From NCBI RefSeq assembly GCF_947496985.1, contig NZ_CANMEZ010000001.1, positions 1 to 64,000 on the forward strand: a stretch of 64,000 nt of DNA, read 5' to 3'. The notes below the pieces were generated by a model. It ran no database searches and had not been told where the DNA came from. It saw only the letters and a list, made by a program, of their open reading frames with translations. The position numbers were made by a program, and so were the translations under genes. This DNA is from an uncultured Kordia sp. GTDB taxonomy: Bacteria > Bacteroidota > Bacteroidia > Flavobacteriales > Flavobacteriaceae. Position 1 is the first letter of the stretch; each line of letters starts with the position of its first letter. This document shows positions 7,340 through 16,773 of this stretch, one piece after another.

Positions 7340-9253
7340 TTAGCTTAATTCATCCATTTGTTCTTGTAATTCTTCCCAATCCACCATTAAATCCTCTAAG
7401 GTTTTCTTTTTACCTTGATACATAGCGAAGAAATCTGGCTTTGCAATGGTTTCTTCATAATTAACCGCCAACTCCATGTCAATGTCTTTGATTTCTTTTT
7501 CTAAATCAGAAATAGCACGTTCAATTTTATTGAGTTTGTTATTAAGTGATTTCAGCTTTTTCTGAGCTTCGTAGGATTGTTTTGTATCTTCATTTTTTAT
7601 GACTTCTTTCTTTATAACCGTACGCTTCTCAACTTCTCGCAAATCAGCTACTTTTCGTTCTTCTAAGTAATAATTGATATCTCCTAGATACTCTTTAATC
7701 CTTTGGTCTTTGAATTCGTATACTTTGTTTGTTAAGCCTTGTAAAAAGTCACGATCATGCGAAACGAGGATTAATGTTCCTTCAAAGTTTTGCAATGCCG
7801 TTTTTAAAACATTTTTCGATTTGATATCTAAATGATTCGTCGGCTCATCCATCACCAATACATTGAAAGGCTGTAATAGCATTTTACACAACGCCAAACG
7901 ATTTCGTTCTCCTCCAGAAAGCACTTTCACTTTTTTGTCAGCTTCTTCTCCTCTAAACAAAAAAGCACCTAACATGTCTCTTACTTTCGGGCGTGTTTTT
8001 TCATCGGCAGCTTCTATCATCGTTTCTTCAACAGTCAATTCACCATTAAGATATTCTGCCTGATTTTGCGCAAAGTATCCTATTTGAACATTATGACCTA
8101 GTTCCAATTTTCCATCATGTGGAATTTCGTTCACAATGATTTTAGCCAGCGTAGATTTACCTTGTCCATTTTGCCCTACAAATGCAATTTTACTGTTTCG
8201 CTCCACAAATAAATCAATGTTTGATAATACTTGCTTTTCACCATAGTGTTTGGACATATTTTCTCCTTCTACTACTACTTTTCCTGGTTGAATTGACACA
8301 GGAAATTTAATCGTCATTACACTATTATCATCTGCATCTACTTCTATACGATCAATTTTTTCAAGCTTTTTAATCAACGATTGCGCCATAGAAGCTTTGG
8401 ATGCTTTTGCTCTAAATTTCTCAATGAGCTTTTCGGTATGTTGAATGTGTTTTTCTTGATTTTTTTGTGTCGCCAATTGTTGCTCTCTAATTTCTTGACG
8501 TAATACTAAGTATTTTGTATACGGTTTGTTGTAATCATAGATTCTTCCTAATGAAATTTCAATAGTTCTATTCGTTACATTATCTAAAAACATTTTATCA
8601 TGCGAAACAATGATAACAACACCCGGAAACGTTTTTAGAAATTGTTCTAGCCAAATGATCGATTCAATATCTAAATGGTTTGTAGGCTCATCTAAAAGTA
8701 AGATATCATTTTTCTGAAGTAAGAGTTTTGCCAGTTCAATTCGCATACGCCAACCACCTGAAAATGTATCTGTTTTTTTGTCAAAATCTTCGCGCTTAAA
8801 ACCCAAACCTTGTAATACTCTTTCGGTATCACCTTTGTAATTGTAACCGCCTAATATTTCATACCGCGATGTAAATTCACTTAAGTTTACAATAAGTTGA
8901 TTGTAGGTTTCACTGTCATAATCTGTTCGTTCTGATAGTTGATGATTTATTTGATCTATTTTGAGTTCTAGTTCGCGAATTTCCTCAAAAGCTTCATAAC
9001 TTTCATCTAACACCGTTCTTCCTTGAACAAATTCAATATCCTGCTTTAAAAAACCTATTGCTATGTCTTTATCCGTTGCAATTTCTCCTTCATCAGGTTC
9101 GTTATCTTTGGCAAGAATTTTTAAAAGTGTTGATTTTCCTGCACCATTTTTCCCTATTAAACCAACCCGATCGCCAGCATTAAGACGAAAAGCAATGTCT
9201 TTGAATAAGTATGTTCCGCCAAAGGCAACAGCGATATTATGAATATTTATCAT
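7340..9253 (-). CDS. ABC-F family ATP-binding protein
   Basis: A 637-residue protein with two tandem ABC ATPase domains and no membrane helices. The first domain has Walker A G-K-N-G-A-G-K-S-T near residue 35, signature S-G-G-W-R-M-R and Walker B L-L-L-D-E-P-T-N-H-L-D. The second has G-Q-N-G-Q-G-K-S-T, L-S-G-G-E-R-N-R and V-M-D-E-P-T-N-H-L-D. A linker rich in charged residues joins them, and a C-terminal coiled coil (about 560-637) follows. ABC-F proteins bind the ribosomal E site and modulate translation. The layout is closest to the Uup/YheS-type housekeeping members; a resistance role is possible but not suggested by context. Confidence 0.9.
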   Translation of the reverse strand: MINIHNIAVAFGGTYLFKDIAFRLNAGDRVGLIGKNGAGKSTLLKILAKDNEPDEGEIATDKDIAIGFLKQDIEFVQGRTVLDESYEAFEEIRELELKIDQINHQLSERTDYDSETYNQLIVNLSEFTSRYEILGGYNYKGDTERVLQGLGFKREDFDKKTDTFSGGWRMRIELAKLLLQKNDILLLDEPTNHLDIESIIWLEQFLKTFPGVVIIVSHDKMFLDNVTNRTIEISLGRIYDYNKPYTKYLVLRQEIREQQLATQKNQEKHIQHTEKLIEKFRAKASKASMAQSLIKKLEKIDRIEVDADDNSVMTIKFPVSIQPGKVVVEGENMSKHYGEKQVLSNIDLFVERNSKIAFVGQNGQGKSTLAKIIVNEIPHDGKLELGHNVQIGYFAQNQAEYLNGELTVEETMIEAADEKTRPKVRDMLGAFLFRGEEADKKVKVLSGGERNRLALCKMLLQPFNVLVMDEPTNHLDIKSKNVLKTALQNFEGTLILVSHDRDFLQGLTNKVYEFKDQRIKEYLGDINYYLEERKVADLREVEKRTVIKKEVIKNEDTKQSYEAQKKLKSLNNKLNKIERAISDLEKEIKDIDMELAVNYEETIAKPDFFAMYQGKKKTLEDLMVDWEELQEQMDELS

Positions 9254-9293
9254 ATGTGTGACAAAAGTTACAATGTTTCTAAAAAGGAAGTCT

Positions 9294-9301
9294 TATTTTT
9301 G
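9294..9301 (+). promoter_or_regulatory. TAnnTTTG-type -7 element (DUF983 gene)
   Basis: TATTTTTG, 35 nt upstream of the ATG at 9336, matches the Bacteroidota -7 consensus. A clear TTG -33 element at the right spacing is not visible. Confidence 0.4.
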
Positions 9302-9335
9302 TATTTCGTAAGACTCGCTATAAATATTTTTACAA

Positions 9336-9725
9336 ATGTTAAAAAAAGGATCGAAATTATATAGTATTTTAACGGGAAGTTGCCCAAAATGTCATAATGA
9401 ACGTATGTATGAGGAGAAAAATCCGTACAAGCTCGCCAAGACATTGAAAATGCATGAAACTTGTGCACATTGTGGAACTCGTTATAAGATTGAACCTTCT
9501 TTTTTTTACGGCGCTATGTATGTGAGTTATGGAGTAGGAATTGCGTTTGCAGTTGCTGCTTTTGTTGTTTCAAGATATTTTATTGGCACTGAGTTACTGA
9601 CTTCCTTTTTTGCGATCATGGGAACGCTCATTTTCTTTATGCCAGTTATTATGAGGTTGTCTCGAAATATTTGGATCAACCTTTTTATGTCTTATGATAA
9701 GAGTTTGAATAAAAAAGATGCTTAG
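9336..9725 (+). CDS. DUF983 family membrane protein
   Basis: A 129-residue protein of the DUF983 family. Two CxxC pairs (C-P-K-C near residue 17, C-A-H-C-G near 44) form a likely zinc-binding N-terminal domain, followed by F-F-Y-G-A-M-Y and two transmembrane helices (about 62-80 and 86-105). Function is unknown. It is divergent from the ABC-F gene and its stop codon overlaps the stop codon of the convergent FAD oxidoreductase by four bases. Confidence 0.85.
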   Translation: MLKKGSKLYSILTGSCPKCHNERMYEEKNPYKLAKTLKMHETCAHCGTRYKIEPSFFYGAMYVSYGVGIAFAVAAFVVSRYFIGTELLTSFFAIMGTLIFFMPVIMRLSRNIWINLFMSYDKSLNKKDA

Positions 9726-10777
9726 TTTGCGTTGTACAGATCTTCAAAACGCTTGATGTTAACATCACTTGGTAATTCTTTTTGACACGCTAAGTGGTCA
9801 TATAGTTGTTTTGCAATTGTTGGACCAACCATAACACCACGTGTTCCCAAACCATTTAATACAATTAAGTTTGAATGCACAGGATGCATTCCTATTAATG
9901 GTCTTCTATCAATGACTGTTGGACGAATTCCTGCTACCTGATCAATAATTTCATAATTACAGTTAATAAGCTTAGAAAGCTTCTCTATAAGCTCTAATCT
10001 TGCTTTTTCTGTAATTGCATGCGTTTTATCTTTCCAATCATAAGTTGCACCAACCGTATAGATATCATCTCCTTGTGGAATAAGAAAAACAGAAGATTTT
10101 AAGACATAATCAATTTTTAAATCTGGTGCTTTAATGAATAACAATTCACCTTTGGTTCCTTTTAAAGGCAAATAGTCAAAGTATGGGTTAGATTTGGCTC
10201 CGAAACCTTCACAAAAGATTATTTTTTTTGCTTTTATATCTTGATAGCTTACCGATTTTTTTTCTATAGTTAGCCTATTATATTGAAAACGCTCTTTTTT
10301 GATTGCATTTTTTTGGCTTAAATATTCACGATATGACGTTAGTAGTTTTCGTGTATTTACTCTTCCCGTTTTTTTTACTTTTCCTAATGCGAAAGGTGCT
10401 TCAACTGCTTTGTTTTTATTTTGAATCAATGTCGCATCTAGATATTTGGATAGCTTAGGTTTGTCTGAAGCTTCAAACCACATATTTTGTTCTTCTATTG
10501 CTGAAAATCTTCGAACTACAGAAATTTTCTCATCAAAAGCTGTTGCTAGTTTTCTTTCTAATCGCTCGTAAAAAGGCAAAGCTATTTCTAGTTGTTCATC
10601 TGCATTCCAAGCTGGTGTAAATCGTTTTAGAATTACTGGATTATATAATCCCCCAGCAACTGTGGAGGAATGCTGTGAATTATCTTCATATACAATAAAT
10701 TCTTTTCCTGCTGCTTCTAATTCTTCACAAAAAGCAATTCCCGCTAAACCTAATCCAACAATTATATAATCTACCAT
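9722..10777 (-). CDS. FAD-dependent oxidoreductase (DAO fold)
   Basis: About 351 residues from the ATG at 10777, which puts the dinucleotide-binding motif directly at the N-terminus (V-D-Y-I-I-V-G-L-G-L-A-G). The start at 10801 would add eight residues within the upstream hairpin and is less likely. The protein has the fold of D-amino-acid oxidase / MnmC C-terminal domain enzymes, with a typical C-terminal G-L-G-T-R-G-V-M-V-G-P motif binding FAD. The substrate is unknown; a tRNA-modification role like that of MnmC is one option. It follows the gldN terminator. Confidence 0.82.
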   Translation of the reverse strand: MVDYIIVGLGLAGIAFCEELEAAGKEFIVYEDNSQHSSTVAGGLYNPVILKRFTPAWNADEQLEIALPFYERLERKLATAFDEKISVVRRFSAIEEQNMWFEASDKPKLSKYLDATLIQNKNKAVEAPFALGKVKKTGRVNTRKLLTSYREYLSQKNAIKKERFQYNRLTIEKKSVSYQDIKAKKIIFCEGFGAKSNPYFDYLPLKGTKGELLFIKAPDLKIDYVLKSSVFLIPQGDDIYTVGATYDWKDKTHAITEKARLELIEKLSKLINCNYEIIDQVAGIRPTVIDRRPLIGMHPVHSNLIVLNGLGTRGVMVGPTIAKQLYDHLACQKELPSDVNIKRFEDLYNAN

Positions 10778-10791
10778 AGTGCAAAAATAAA

Positions 10792-10817
10792 AAACGCTCA
10801 CTAAATAGTGAGCGTTT
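10792..10817 (-). terminator. intrinsic terminator after gldN
   Basis: A perfect 12-bp stem (AAACGCTCACTA and its complement) with a two-base loop between gldN and the FAD oxidoreductase. On the minus strand it is followed by a T-rich tract. It should end the gldKLMN transcript about 25 bp past the gldN stop. Confidence 0.85.
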
Positions 10818-10840
10818 GTATTGTTATTGTTATGAATGTG

Positions 10841-11734
10841 TTAGTAATTCCACATGTCTTGTTCTCTTCCTCTGATCTTATCTTTGATACGTTCAGATTC
10901 TAATAACTGCATGAGTGAGTTTTCACGGACATATTCCTTGACGAGCCTATCACCTTGAACATTTTCTTCTTTATAGATGATCCCATTAAAGCGTCGTGCA
11001 TTTAATAAGTGATCAAAAGATAATGGCTTGGCGGCATTACGATCATTGAAGGCTTTTGCTTCATGAAGTATTTCTCTAACATCTGGATAGAATACCCAAA
11101 ATAGCTCAACTAAGTCTTGTTCTCCGTCAAGATCTATAAAGTTTACATCTGGTGCAACTGGTGCAATAGCAAGCAATCTGAATTTCAACTCTCCTTGACG
11201 CTTATCAAAATACCAAACACCTTTTACATGGTATTCTTCGATATCTGCTGAAGTTAAATCTCTAACATTGATATATTCATCAGATAGCTTTTCACCTGCA
11301 TTCAATTGTTCCTTACCGACATCGGTAGTATCAACTTTTCTAAGTGTAGCTTTGATGTCTTCATATGTTCTCTTAGCTGTAAAGTTTCCATCTCCATATA
11401 CTGTTTTGATCTTTCCGCTTTTCACGTTTGTCAATAATACATCATATAAAGAACGTCTATCATTACGCATTCCAGTAGTATCTATCGGATAATACAATGG
11501 GAAGTTTACTCTTTCATCAAGATCAATGATTTCCCATGTTGTTGCTGACCAAAGAATATCTCTATCATCAACGTATCCATAAGGTAATGGACCATCGTTA
11601 TCTGCATCTTTTTGAGCTTGTGTTTTCACTCCAATCTCTGAAGGGTTTTTGGCATTCAATAAATTAGCTTGCGCCAAAACACTTCCTGATACGAATAGTG
11701 TTAGTACTCCAATATATAAACTTCTCAAATTCAT
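10841..11734 (-). CDS. gldN: gliding motility / T9SS protein GldN
   Basis: A 297-residue periplasmic protein with an N-terminal signal peptide (hydrophobic to about residue 19, cleavage after V-L-A-Q). It shows the GldN pattern including Y-G-Y-V-D-D-R-D-I-L-W-S and W-E-I-I-D-L-D-E-R-V-N-F-P-L-Y-Y-P. GldN (PorN) joins GldK in the periplasmic ring of the type IX secretion system near the outer membrane. It is the last gene of gldKLMN, 19 bp after gldM, and a strong terminator follows. Confidence 0.95.
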   Translation of the reverse strand: MNLRSLYIGVLTLFVSGSVLAQANLLNAKNPSEIGVKTQAQKDADNDGPLPYGYVDDRDILWSATTWEIIDLDERVNFPLYYPIDTTGMRNDRRSLYDVLLTNVKSGKIKTVYGDGNFTAKRTYEDIKATLRKVDTTDVGKEQLNAGEKLSDEYINVRDLTSADIEEYHVKGVWYFDKRQGELKFRLLAIAPVAPDVNFIDLDGEQDLVELFWVFYPDVREILHEAKAFNDRNAAKPLSFDHLLNARRFNGIIYKEENVQGDRLVKEYVRENSLMQLLESERIKDKIRGREQDMWNY

Positions 11735-11753
11735 AACAAATTATTAATTAATT

Positions 11754-13325
11754 TTAGTTTGTAATTTCAATAATTACAGGCGAAACTTTTTTAACGAAAT
11801 AACCTGAGTTTGTAGCAAGTTTTGCGTTAATATCAAAAACCTGAACAGTTTGCCCTCTTTTTGCTCTAGTTAAAGCTGCTTTAGCTCTACTATCTAATCT
11901 ACTTCCATTTACTTTGATAGTTGGTTGACCTGGCACTTTAAAGCTAAATCCATTTACTTTCAATTTTAAGTCAAAGTCAAAATCTTCTAAGATAGCTCCA
12001 ACTGTAACTTTAGCTAAATTGCTTTTGCTCATTTTTAAAGTTCCGTATTCACCTCTTACAGTTCCAGTTGGACGAGGAATATCTTTTACTCTAAAAACAG
12101 CTTTGTCACTTGATGTAGATCCATCATCTAATTTCGCACTTACATTGATAGTAACTTCTCTTCCAGCGCCTGGCTTCATCATATACTTTCCGTTTCCAAC
12201 TTTAGATAATCCTGGTGCATTTGCAGTTACTTTGTTATCAGGAACTCCTGCAAAAGAGATTGTCATTGGGTTTGAAACTCCACGGTATACAACGTTCATT
12301 TTATCAGCTGAAATTGTAGCTGAGTTTGGACGTGGTACTACTACATAGTTTGCAGCAATAGGAATTTTCAATTCTTTACTATTCTCAATAAATGTAAATT
12401 CACCTTTGATTTCGTGCTCACCTACATTACCAACATTAAAGTCTAAAGTAGCAGCTCCACTTTCATCGATAGCTTCTCCCAAATTGATTTCGCTTCCTTG
12501 AACAACTAATTTTGTTGGTGGAACGTTTGCGTATTTACCAATTACTACTTTTCCTTGGAATTTTTCTCCTGCAAAGAAAGCAGATTTATCAGCTAGTACT
12601 ATAGCTTTATAGTTATTTAAAGTTGTAGCTTCTGATACAATGTTTCCTAAGAAAAGGCTAAACATGTTTGCCTCATTAACTTTAATGTCATTTTGCATTG
12701 CAGTTAATTTAGTGTATGAAGCAATAGCTGGGAAACCTTGATAGTTATAAGCTAACCAATCAATTTTTTTACCATCTTTATTTTCAACTTTTTCAGTACT
12801 GAATGTTTTATCAAATACATCAGCTCTACCTCTATAACTTTCGTCAGTAGCCAAAATTTCTTTGATTTCAGTTTTGTATGCTTCAATATTATCCATTACT
12901 TCTTGACCTTTTTTAGTCAATCTGTCACCTGTAAACCAAGCTTCGTCTAATATATCAGTTTTATCCATTGCTTCAAAAGGAAGTTTTCCTGTTTCAGGAT
13001 CTACTTTATATCCTCCCTTGTTTAGCAATTCAGTCTTTAATGTTTCAAGATATTTATATAATTTATCTGAAGCAATTTTTACTTGCTGCGCTCTTGCTGC
13101 AGGAACTTTGAATTCTTTTGGGTTTTCAGTTCCTTTTGTTTCAAGCTCTTCTAGTAGTTTGTCATTTCTATCGGTAGTTGCAACGTTTGCATCCGCAAAC
13201 TTAGCTTCCATTAATCCGAAAGCCGAAAGTACTTCTTTTGACATATTCATTGCCATCATTGCGATGAAAACCAAATACATCAAGTTAATCATTTTCTGCC
13301 TTGCAGATGCTTTTCCTCCTGCCAT
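11754..13325 (-). CDS. gldM: gliding motility / T9SS motor protein GldM
   Basis: A 523-residue protein with one transmembrane helix near the N-terminus (about 15-35, within N-L-M-Y-L-V-F-I-A-M-M-A-M-N-M) and a long periplasmic part of beta-rich domains that reaches toward the GldKN ring. With GldL it forms the proton-driven motor that powers type IX secretion and gliding. Length and order are standard. It is 40 bp downstream of gldL. Confidence 0.96.
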   Translation of the reverse strand: MAGGKASARQKMINLMYLVFIAMMAMNMSKEVLSAFGLMEAKFADANVATTDRNDKLLEELETKGTENPKEFKVPAARAQQVKIASDKLYKYLETLKTELLNKGGYKVDPETGKLPFEAMDKTDILDEAWFTGDRLTKKGQEVMDNIEAYKTEIKEILATDESYRGRADVFDKTFSTEKVENKDGKKIDWLAYNYQGFPAIASYTKLTAMQNDIKVNEANMFSLFLGNIVSEATTLNNYKAIVLADKSAFFAGEKFQGKVVIGKYANVPPTKLVVQGSEINLGEAIDESGAATLDFNVGNVGEHEIKGEFTFIENSKELKIPIAANYVVVPRPNSATISADKMNVVYRGVSNPMTISFAGVPDNKVTANAPGLSKVGNGKYMMKPGAGREVTINVSAKLDDGSTSSDKAVFRVKDIPRPTGTVRGEYGTLKMSKSNLAKVTVGAILEDFDFDLKLKVNGFSFKVPGQPTIKVNGSRLDSRAKAALTRAKRGQTVQVFDINAKLATNSGYFVKKVSPVIIEITN

Positions 13326-13365
13326 GTCTAATTAGTTTTTTAGTTAATTAAAATTATATTACTAA

Positions 13366-13998
13366 TTAGTTTTTATTCATAGCAGATAACATTCCACCGT
13401 ATACACCATTTAATGATGAAAGGTTTGATGCTAATGATTGCATTTGCTCTTTTAATTTAGCCGCGTTTTCTACCGCTTCTTCATTGATTGCAGCTTGACG
13501 GTTAGCACTATCCATTTGTACTTTGTAAAGGCTATTTAAAGATTCCATTTGCGCAGCAGCTAAAGACATTTCCTCACTATATTTTTTAGTAGAAGCAATT
13601 GCGTCAACTGTTGGAGAGATACTTTTTGCAGCTCCTTCAAAGTTACGGATACTTGACCCTAAGCTTGACATTAATTCTCCGTCAATTTTTGCATCTTTTA
13701 ATAAGTTATCTAATTTTTTAGATAATAATCCTTCTGCATCAGTAGCTTCTTGCTTTTTAGCTTTAGCTTTTGCAGATCCTCCAGATAATTCTGGATATAC
13801 TAGAGACCAATCTAGGTCATCTTGTTGTCTTTCGAAGGCTGAATATGTAAATACTAGTGCTTCTACAATCATTCCAAGCGTTAAAATTTCACTTCCGTAA
13901 GGCCAGTGTTGAATTTTAAATAGTGCTCCTACAATTACAATTGCCGCTCCAAGTCCATATACCATGTTCGTTAGCGTGATCTTGCCATTCTTTGCCAT
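13366..13998 (-). CDS. gldL: gliding motility / T9SS motor protein GldL
   Basis: A 210-residue inner-membrane protein with two N-terminal helices (about 10-28 and 36-54) around the K-I-Q-H-W-P-Y-G-S-E-I-L motif. The second helix carries the conserved membrane glutamate (G-M-I-V-E-A) implicated in proton use. A cytoplasmic helical C-terminal domain follows. GldL forms the pentameric stator around the GldM helices. It is the second gene of the cluster. Confidence 0.96.
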   Translation of the reverse strand: MAKNGKITLTNMVYGLGAAIVIVGALFKIQHWPYGSEILTLGMIVEALVFTYSAFERQQDDLDWSLVYPELSGGSAKAKAKKQEATDAEGLLSKKLDNLLKDAKIDGELMSSLGSSIRNFEGAAKSISPTVDAIASTKKYSEEMSLAAAQMESLNSLYKVQMDSANRQAAINEEAVENAAKLKEQMQSLASNLSSLNGVYGGMLSAMNKN

Positions 13999-14078
13999 AA
14001 TAATCTAATTTTTAGTTTAGTGTTTAGTTAATAAAATTTAAGTGTTGGGTTTACCTATTAGTTTTGTTGAATTCTGAA

Positions 14079-15452
14079 TTATCTTTTTCCTGAGCCTACA
14101 ACATCAGTTCCCATATAACTTTGAACTGTTCTGAATCCGATGTAACTTCTTGCAGAGTCTCTGTATTCGAAATCTCTAGTGTTTACTTGTAAGAAGTATT
14201 CAACATCTTTCCATGATCCTCCACGAATTACTTTACGCTTGTTTAGCGTATCGTTTACGTTAGGACTCATTGTAGACATGTATTCGTATGAACTAGGATC
14301 ATAAGATGACGCTGTCCATTCGGCTACGTTACCTGCCATGTTGTATAAGTTGAAATCATTTGGCTCATAAGCATCAGCTTCTACGGTATATAATGCTTGA
14401 TCTGCCGCGTAATCTCCTCTTAATGGTTTAAAGTTTGCTAAGAAACATCCTCTATCATTCATGGTGTAGTAGTTACCCCAAGGATATGTTGCTCCTTCGA
14501 GTCCACCTCTTGCAGCGTATTCCCACTCTGCTTCAGATGGCAATCTGAATTTATTGATTTGATGACGTTTTCTTTCTCTTCTGTAGATATTCTTTTTTAA
14601 TGTTCTCCACTCACAGAATGCTTTTGCTTGTTTCCAAGTAACACCTACTACTGGATAGTCATTGTATGCATCATGCCAAAAATAGTCATTGTGCATAGGC
14701 TCATTATATGAGTATTCGAAATCTCTAATCCAAACAGTTGTATCTGGATATATTTCTAAGTTCTCGCTTTTTATGAAGTCTGAACGCTTTAAACCTGTGT
14801 TTCTTGTGTTTTTAGCAGCACTTTCGATATCCATCCATCTGTATTGGAATCGTATCTTTGTCCAGTCGATAGTACGCTGTCCATTATATGCCTCTGCTTC
14901 AGGAAGATAAATAGAATCCATCACCTCAGCATAAAACTCATCTGGAATTTCAGAGAAATCCCAAATTAAATCTACATCTCGGTTAAGGCGTCTACCTTCA
15001 TAACCAGTAGGGCCAAGTCCTGCATAATTTTCTAGAGTATACTTTTCCCAAGCTGTCCTACCTGTAGAATCCGCATCTTTAAAAGCGTATTTTGCGATTC
15101 CATCTTCATTAGGATCTGTTTTACCTTCTTCATCAGCTAATATTGCTAATTTAGTACGGATTATAGAATCTCTAACCCAATATACAAATTCTCTGTATTC
15201 GCTGTTAGTGATTTCTGTTTCATCCATATAGAATGAAGGGACAGTAACTGTTTTTGTGGGTGCATTTTTGGTTTGAGCAATGTCGTCATCAGATTTACCC
15301 ATGATGAACGATCCACCAGGGATTAGAGACATACCATAAGGCTTCTCAGGATGCCATTTTTTTCCTTTGACACCGACTAGCTCACCTCGATCTTTAGAAC
15401 CACAGCTATAAAGAAATGCTAAAACGGCTGTTAATACAACAATCTTTTTCAT
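14079..15452 (-). CDS. gldK: gliding motility / T9SS lipoprotein GldK
   Basis: A 457-residue lipoprotein. The signal peptide ends in F-L-Y-S-C-G-S (Cys17 lipidated). The rest has the formylglycine-generating-enzyme (sulfatase-modifying) fold, with P-G-G-S-F-I-M-G, D-E-T-E-I-T-N, R-L-P-S-E-A-E-W-E-Y-A-A-R-G-G and R-G-G-S-W. GldK (PorK) has no known FGE activity and builds the outer-membrane-associated ring with GldN. It is the first gene of the cluster. The 80-bp gap to gldL is the largest within it. Confidence 0.96.
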   Translation of the reverse strand: MKKIVVLTAVLAFLYSCGSKDRGELVGVKGKKWHPEKPYGMSLIPGGSFIMGKSDDDIAQTKNAPTKTVTVPSFYMDETEITNSEYREFVYWVRDSIIRTKLAILADEEGKTDPNEDGIAKYAFKDADSTGRTAWEKYTLENYAGLGPTGYEGRRLNRDVDLIWDFSEIPDEFYAEVMDSIYLPEAEAYNGQRTIDWTKIRFQYRWMDIESAAKNTRNTGLKRSDFIKSENLEIYPDTTVWIRDFEYSYNEPMHNDYFWHDAYNDYPVVGVTWKQAKAFCEWRTLKKNIYRRERKRHQINKFRLPSEAEWEYAARGGLEGATYPWGNYYTMNDRGCFLANFKPLRGDYAADQALYTVEADAYEPNDFNLYNMAGNVAEWTASSYDPSSYEYMSTMSPNVNDTLNKRKVIRGGSWKDVEYFLQVNTRDFEYRDSARSYIGFRTVQSYMGTDVVGSGKR

Positions 15453-15603
15453 ACGGAATTATTGAGGTTAATACGTTTTTTATAGATTTTAAGGGCGTAA
15501 ACCTATCTATTTATTTTCAAAAAAACAATTTTTTATTCTAAAAACTAATGGTTTTAAATCGCTTTTTTTAAATATCAATTTAAGGTTTTCTTAACACGCT
15601 TAT

Positions 15604-16773
15604 TTAATTTATACTTTTTTTATACGCCATCCACCATCTTTCAGGGATAATTTGATTGCATGCATTCAAATAATCTTGGTGTGTGCAAGGTAATAACGTA
15701 TGTCTTTTTAATTTATTATTCAAACTTGAAATAAATGGTATTTCTATCCACCATCTTTCAGTCTTATTACTTTTATAGAAGATCATCTCTTCTCTATCAT
15801 TTGGCACAATATACTTCAAATAGTCGTCTTTTGAGGTAAAAGGGTAATCATTTACTCGATAATTAACACCTTCTACGAAATACCAGATCATTTGCGCTAT
15901 TAACATTGCTGTAATTTCTTCGTCTTTCGAATTTTTGTATTCAAAGATTCCAAACGATGAAACTTTATCACTTATTCCTGCATAACGACTGATTGCACAG
16001 ATTTCTTTTCCATCCAATCCATTTGGTGATGTATTTTGATTTCCACTTACTTCAGAAGCTTTTACAGCTGATAAATCAATTCCGACAATATCGGCATCAC
16101 GTGTAATAGGTTCCACAATACTTATATCATTTGACACATGACCTAAACGATACGCATCAAACAATAGTTTTTGCATCAAGTCTATTTCTTCTTGTGAATT
16201 GAAATAGGTTTGATATCCAATATTACTATAATTGAACAGATTGTGCGGCGCTTCCATGATAATTTTCCCCATATACGTATGGTTACTTACCGATTGCGTA
16301 ACAGCTCCAAAATCAAACTTACTATCTACATTTACCATATTCACCATTTGCTCAAGATTGTCGTACGCTCTGTACATTGCATACATTAAATCTTGACTTC
16401 CTCCAATAATGATAGGAATGATATTGTTTTTTAGTAACGGCTCCATTATGGTTTTTAAAGCCGCATATGTATCCGTTACAGACGCTCCTTTTTCTAGATT
16501 TCCTAAATCCACAATTTTTTTACTCCAGTTTCCTGGAAATAAGCCGTAAAGTGCTTTCCTAATTTCTAATAGATCAAGTCCTTCACCAAGGTAATTGACA
16601 TCACTACGATTTTCTAGCACTCCTATAATTGCAAATTTTGCTTTGGCAACCGCTTCTGGGATTCCTCCTTTAGAGGTATGTACTTCTATTTGGTTTCCTA
16701 ACGCTTGATTTGGCAATAACTCATTGTGAGCCATTAATAAATCATTGACAGGCGATAAAAATTCGAATTCCAT
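15604..16773 (-). CDS. arginase-fold protein lacking metal ligands (probable pseudoenzyme)
   Basis: A 389-residue relative of arginase/formimidoylglutamase. The three metal motifs are recognisable but changed: G-G-S-Q-D (124-128) where the family has GG-x-H, D-S-K-F-D (150-154) where it has D-A-H-x-D, and G-I-D-L-S-A-V-K-A (231-239) where it has S-x-D-x-D-x-x-D-P. Thus two histidines and two aspartates of the Mn site are lost, and catalysis by the family mechanism is unlikely. The ATG overlaps the topA stop (TAATG). It lies between topA and gldK, which makes a role linked to secretion or gliding possible. Databases may label such proteins formimidoylglutamase; I would not. Confidence 0.8.
   Translation of the reverse strand: MEFEFLSPVNDLLMAHNELLPNQALGNQIEVHTSKGGIPEAVAKAKFAIIGVLENRSDVNYLGEGLDLLEIRKALYGLFPGNWSKKIVDLGNLEKGASVTDTYAALKTIMEPLLKNNIIPIIIGGSQDLMYAMYRAYDNLEQMVNMVNVDSKFDFGAVTQSVSNHTYMGKIIMEAPHNLFNYSNIGYQTYFNSQEEIDLMQKLLFDAYRLGHVSNDISIVEPITRDADIVGIDLSAVKASEVSGNQNTSPNGLDGKEICAISRYAGISDKVSSFGIFEYKNSKDEEITAMLIAQMIWYFVEGVNYRVNDYPFTSKDDYLKYIVPNDREEMIFYKSNKTERWWIEIPFISSLNNKLKRHTLLPCTHQDYLNACNQIIPERWWMAYKKSIN

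Noticed and set aside
15604-16773. Formimidoylglutamase of histidine degradation
   Set aside because: Several metal ligands of the ureohydrolase site are replaced and no other histidine-utilisation genes are nearby.
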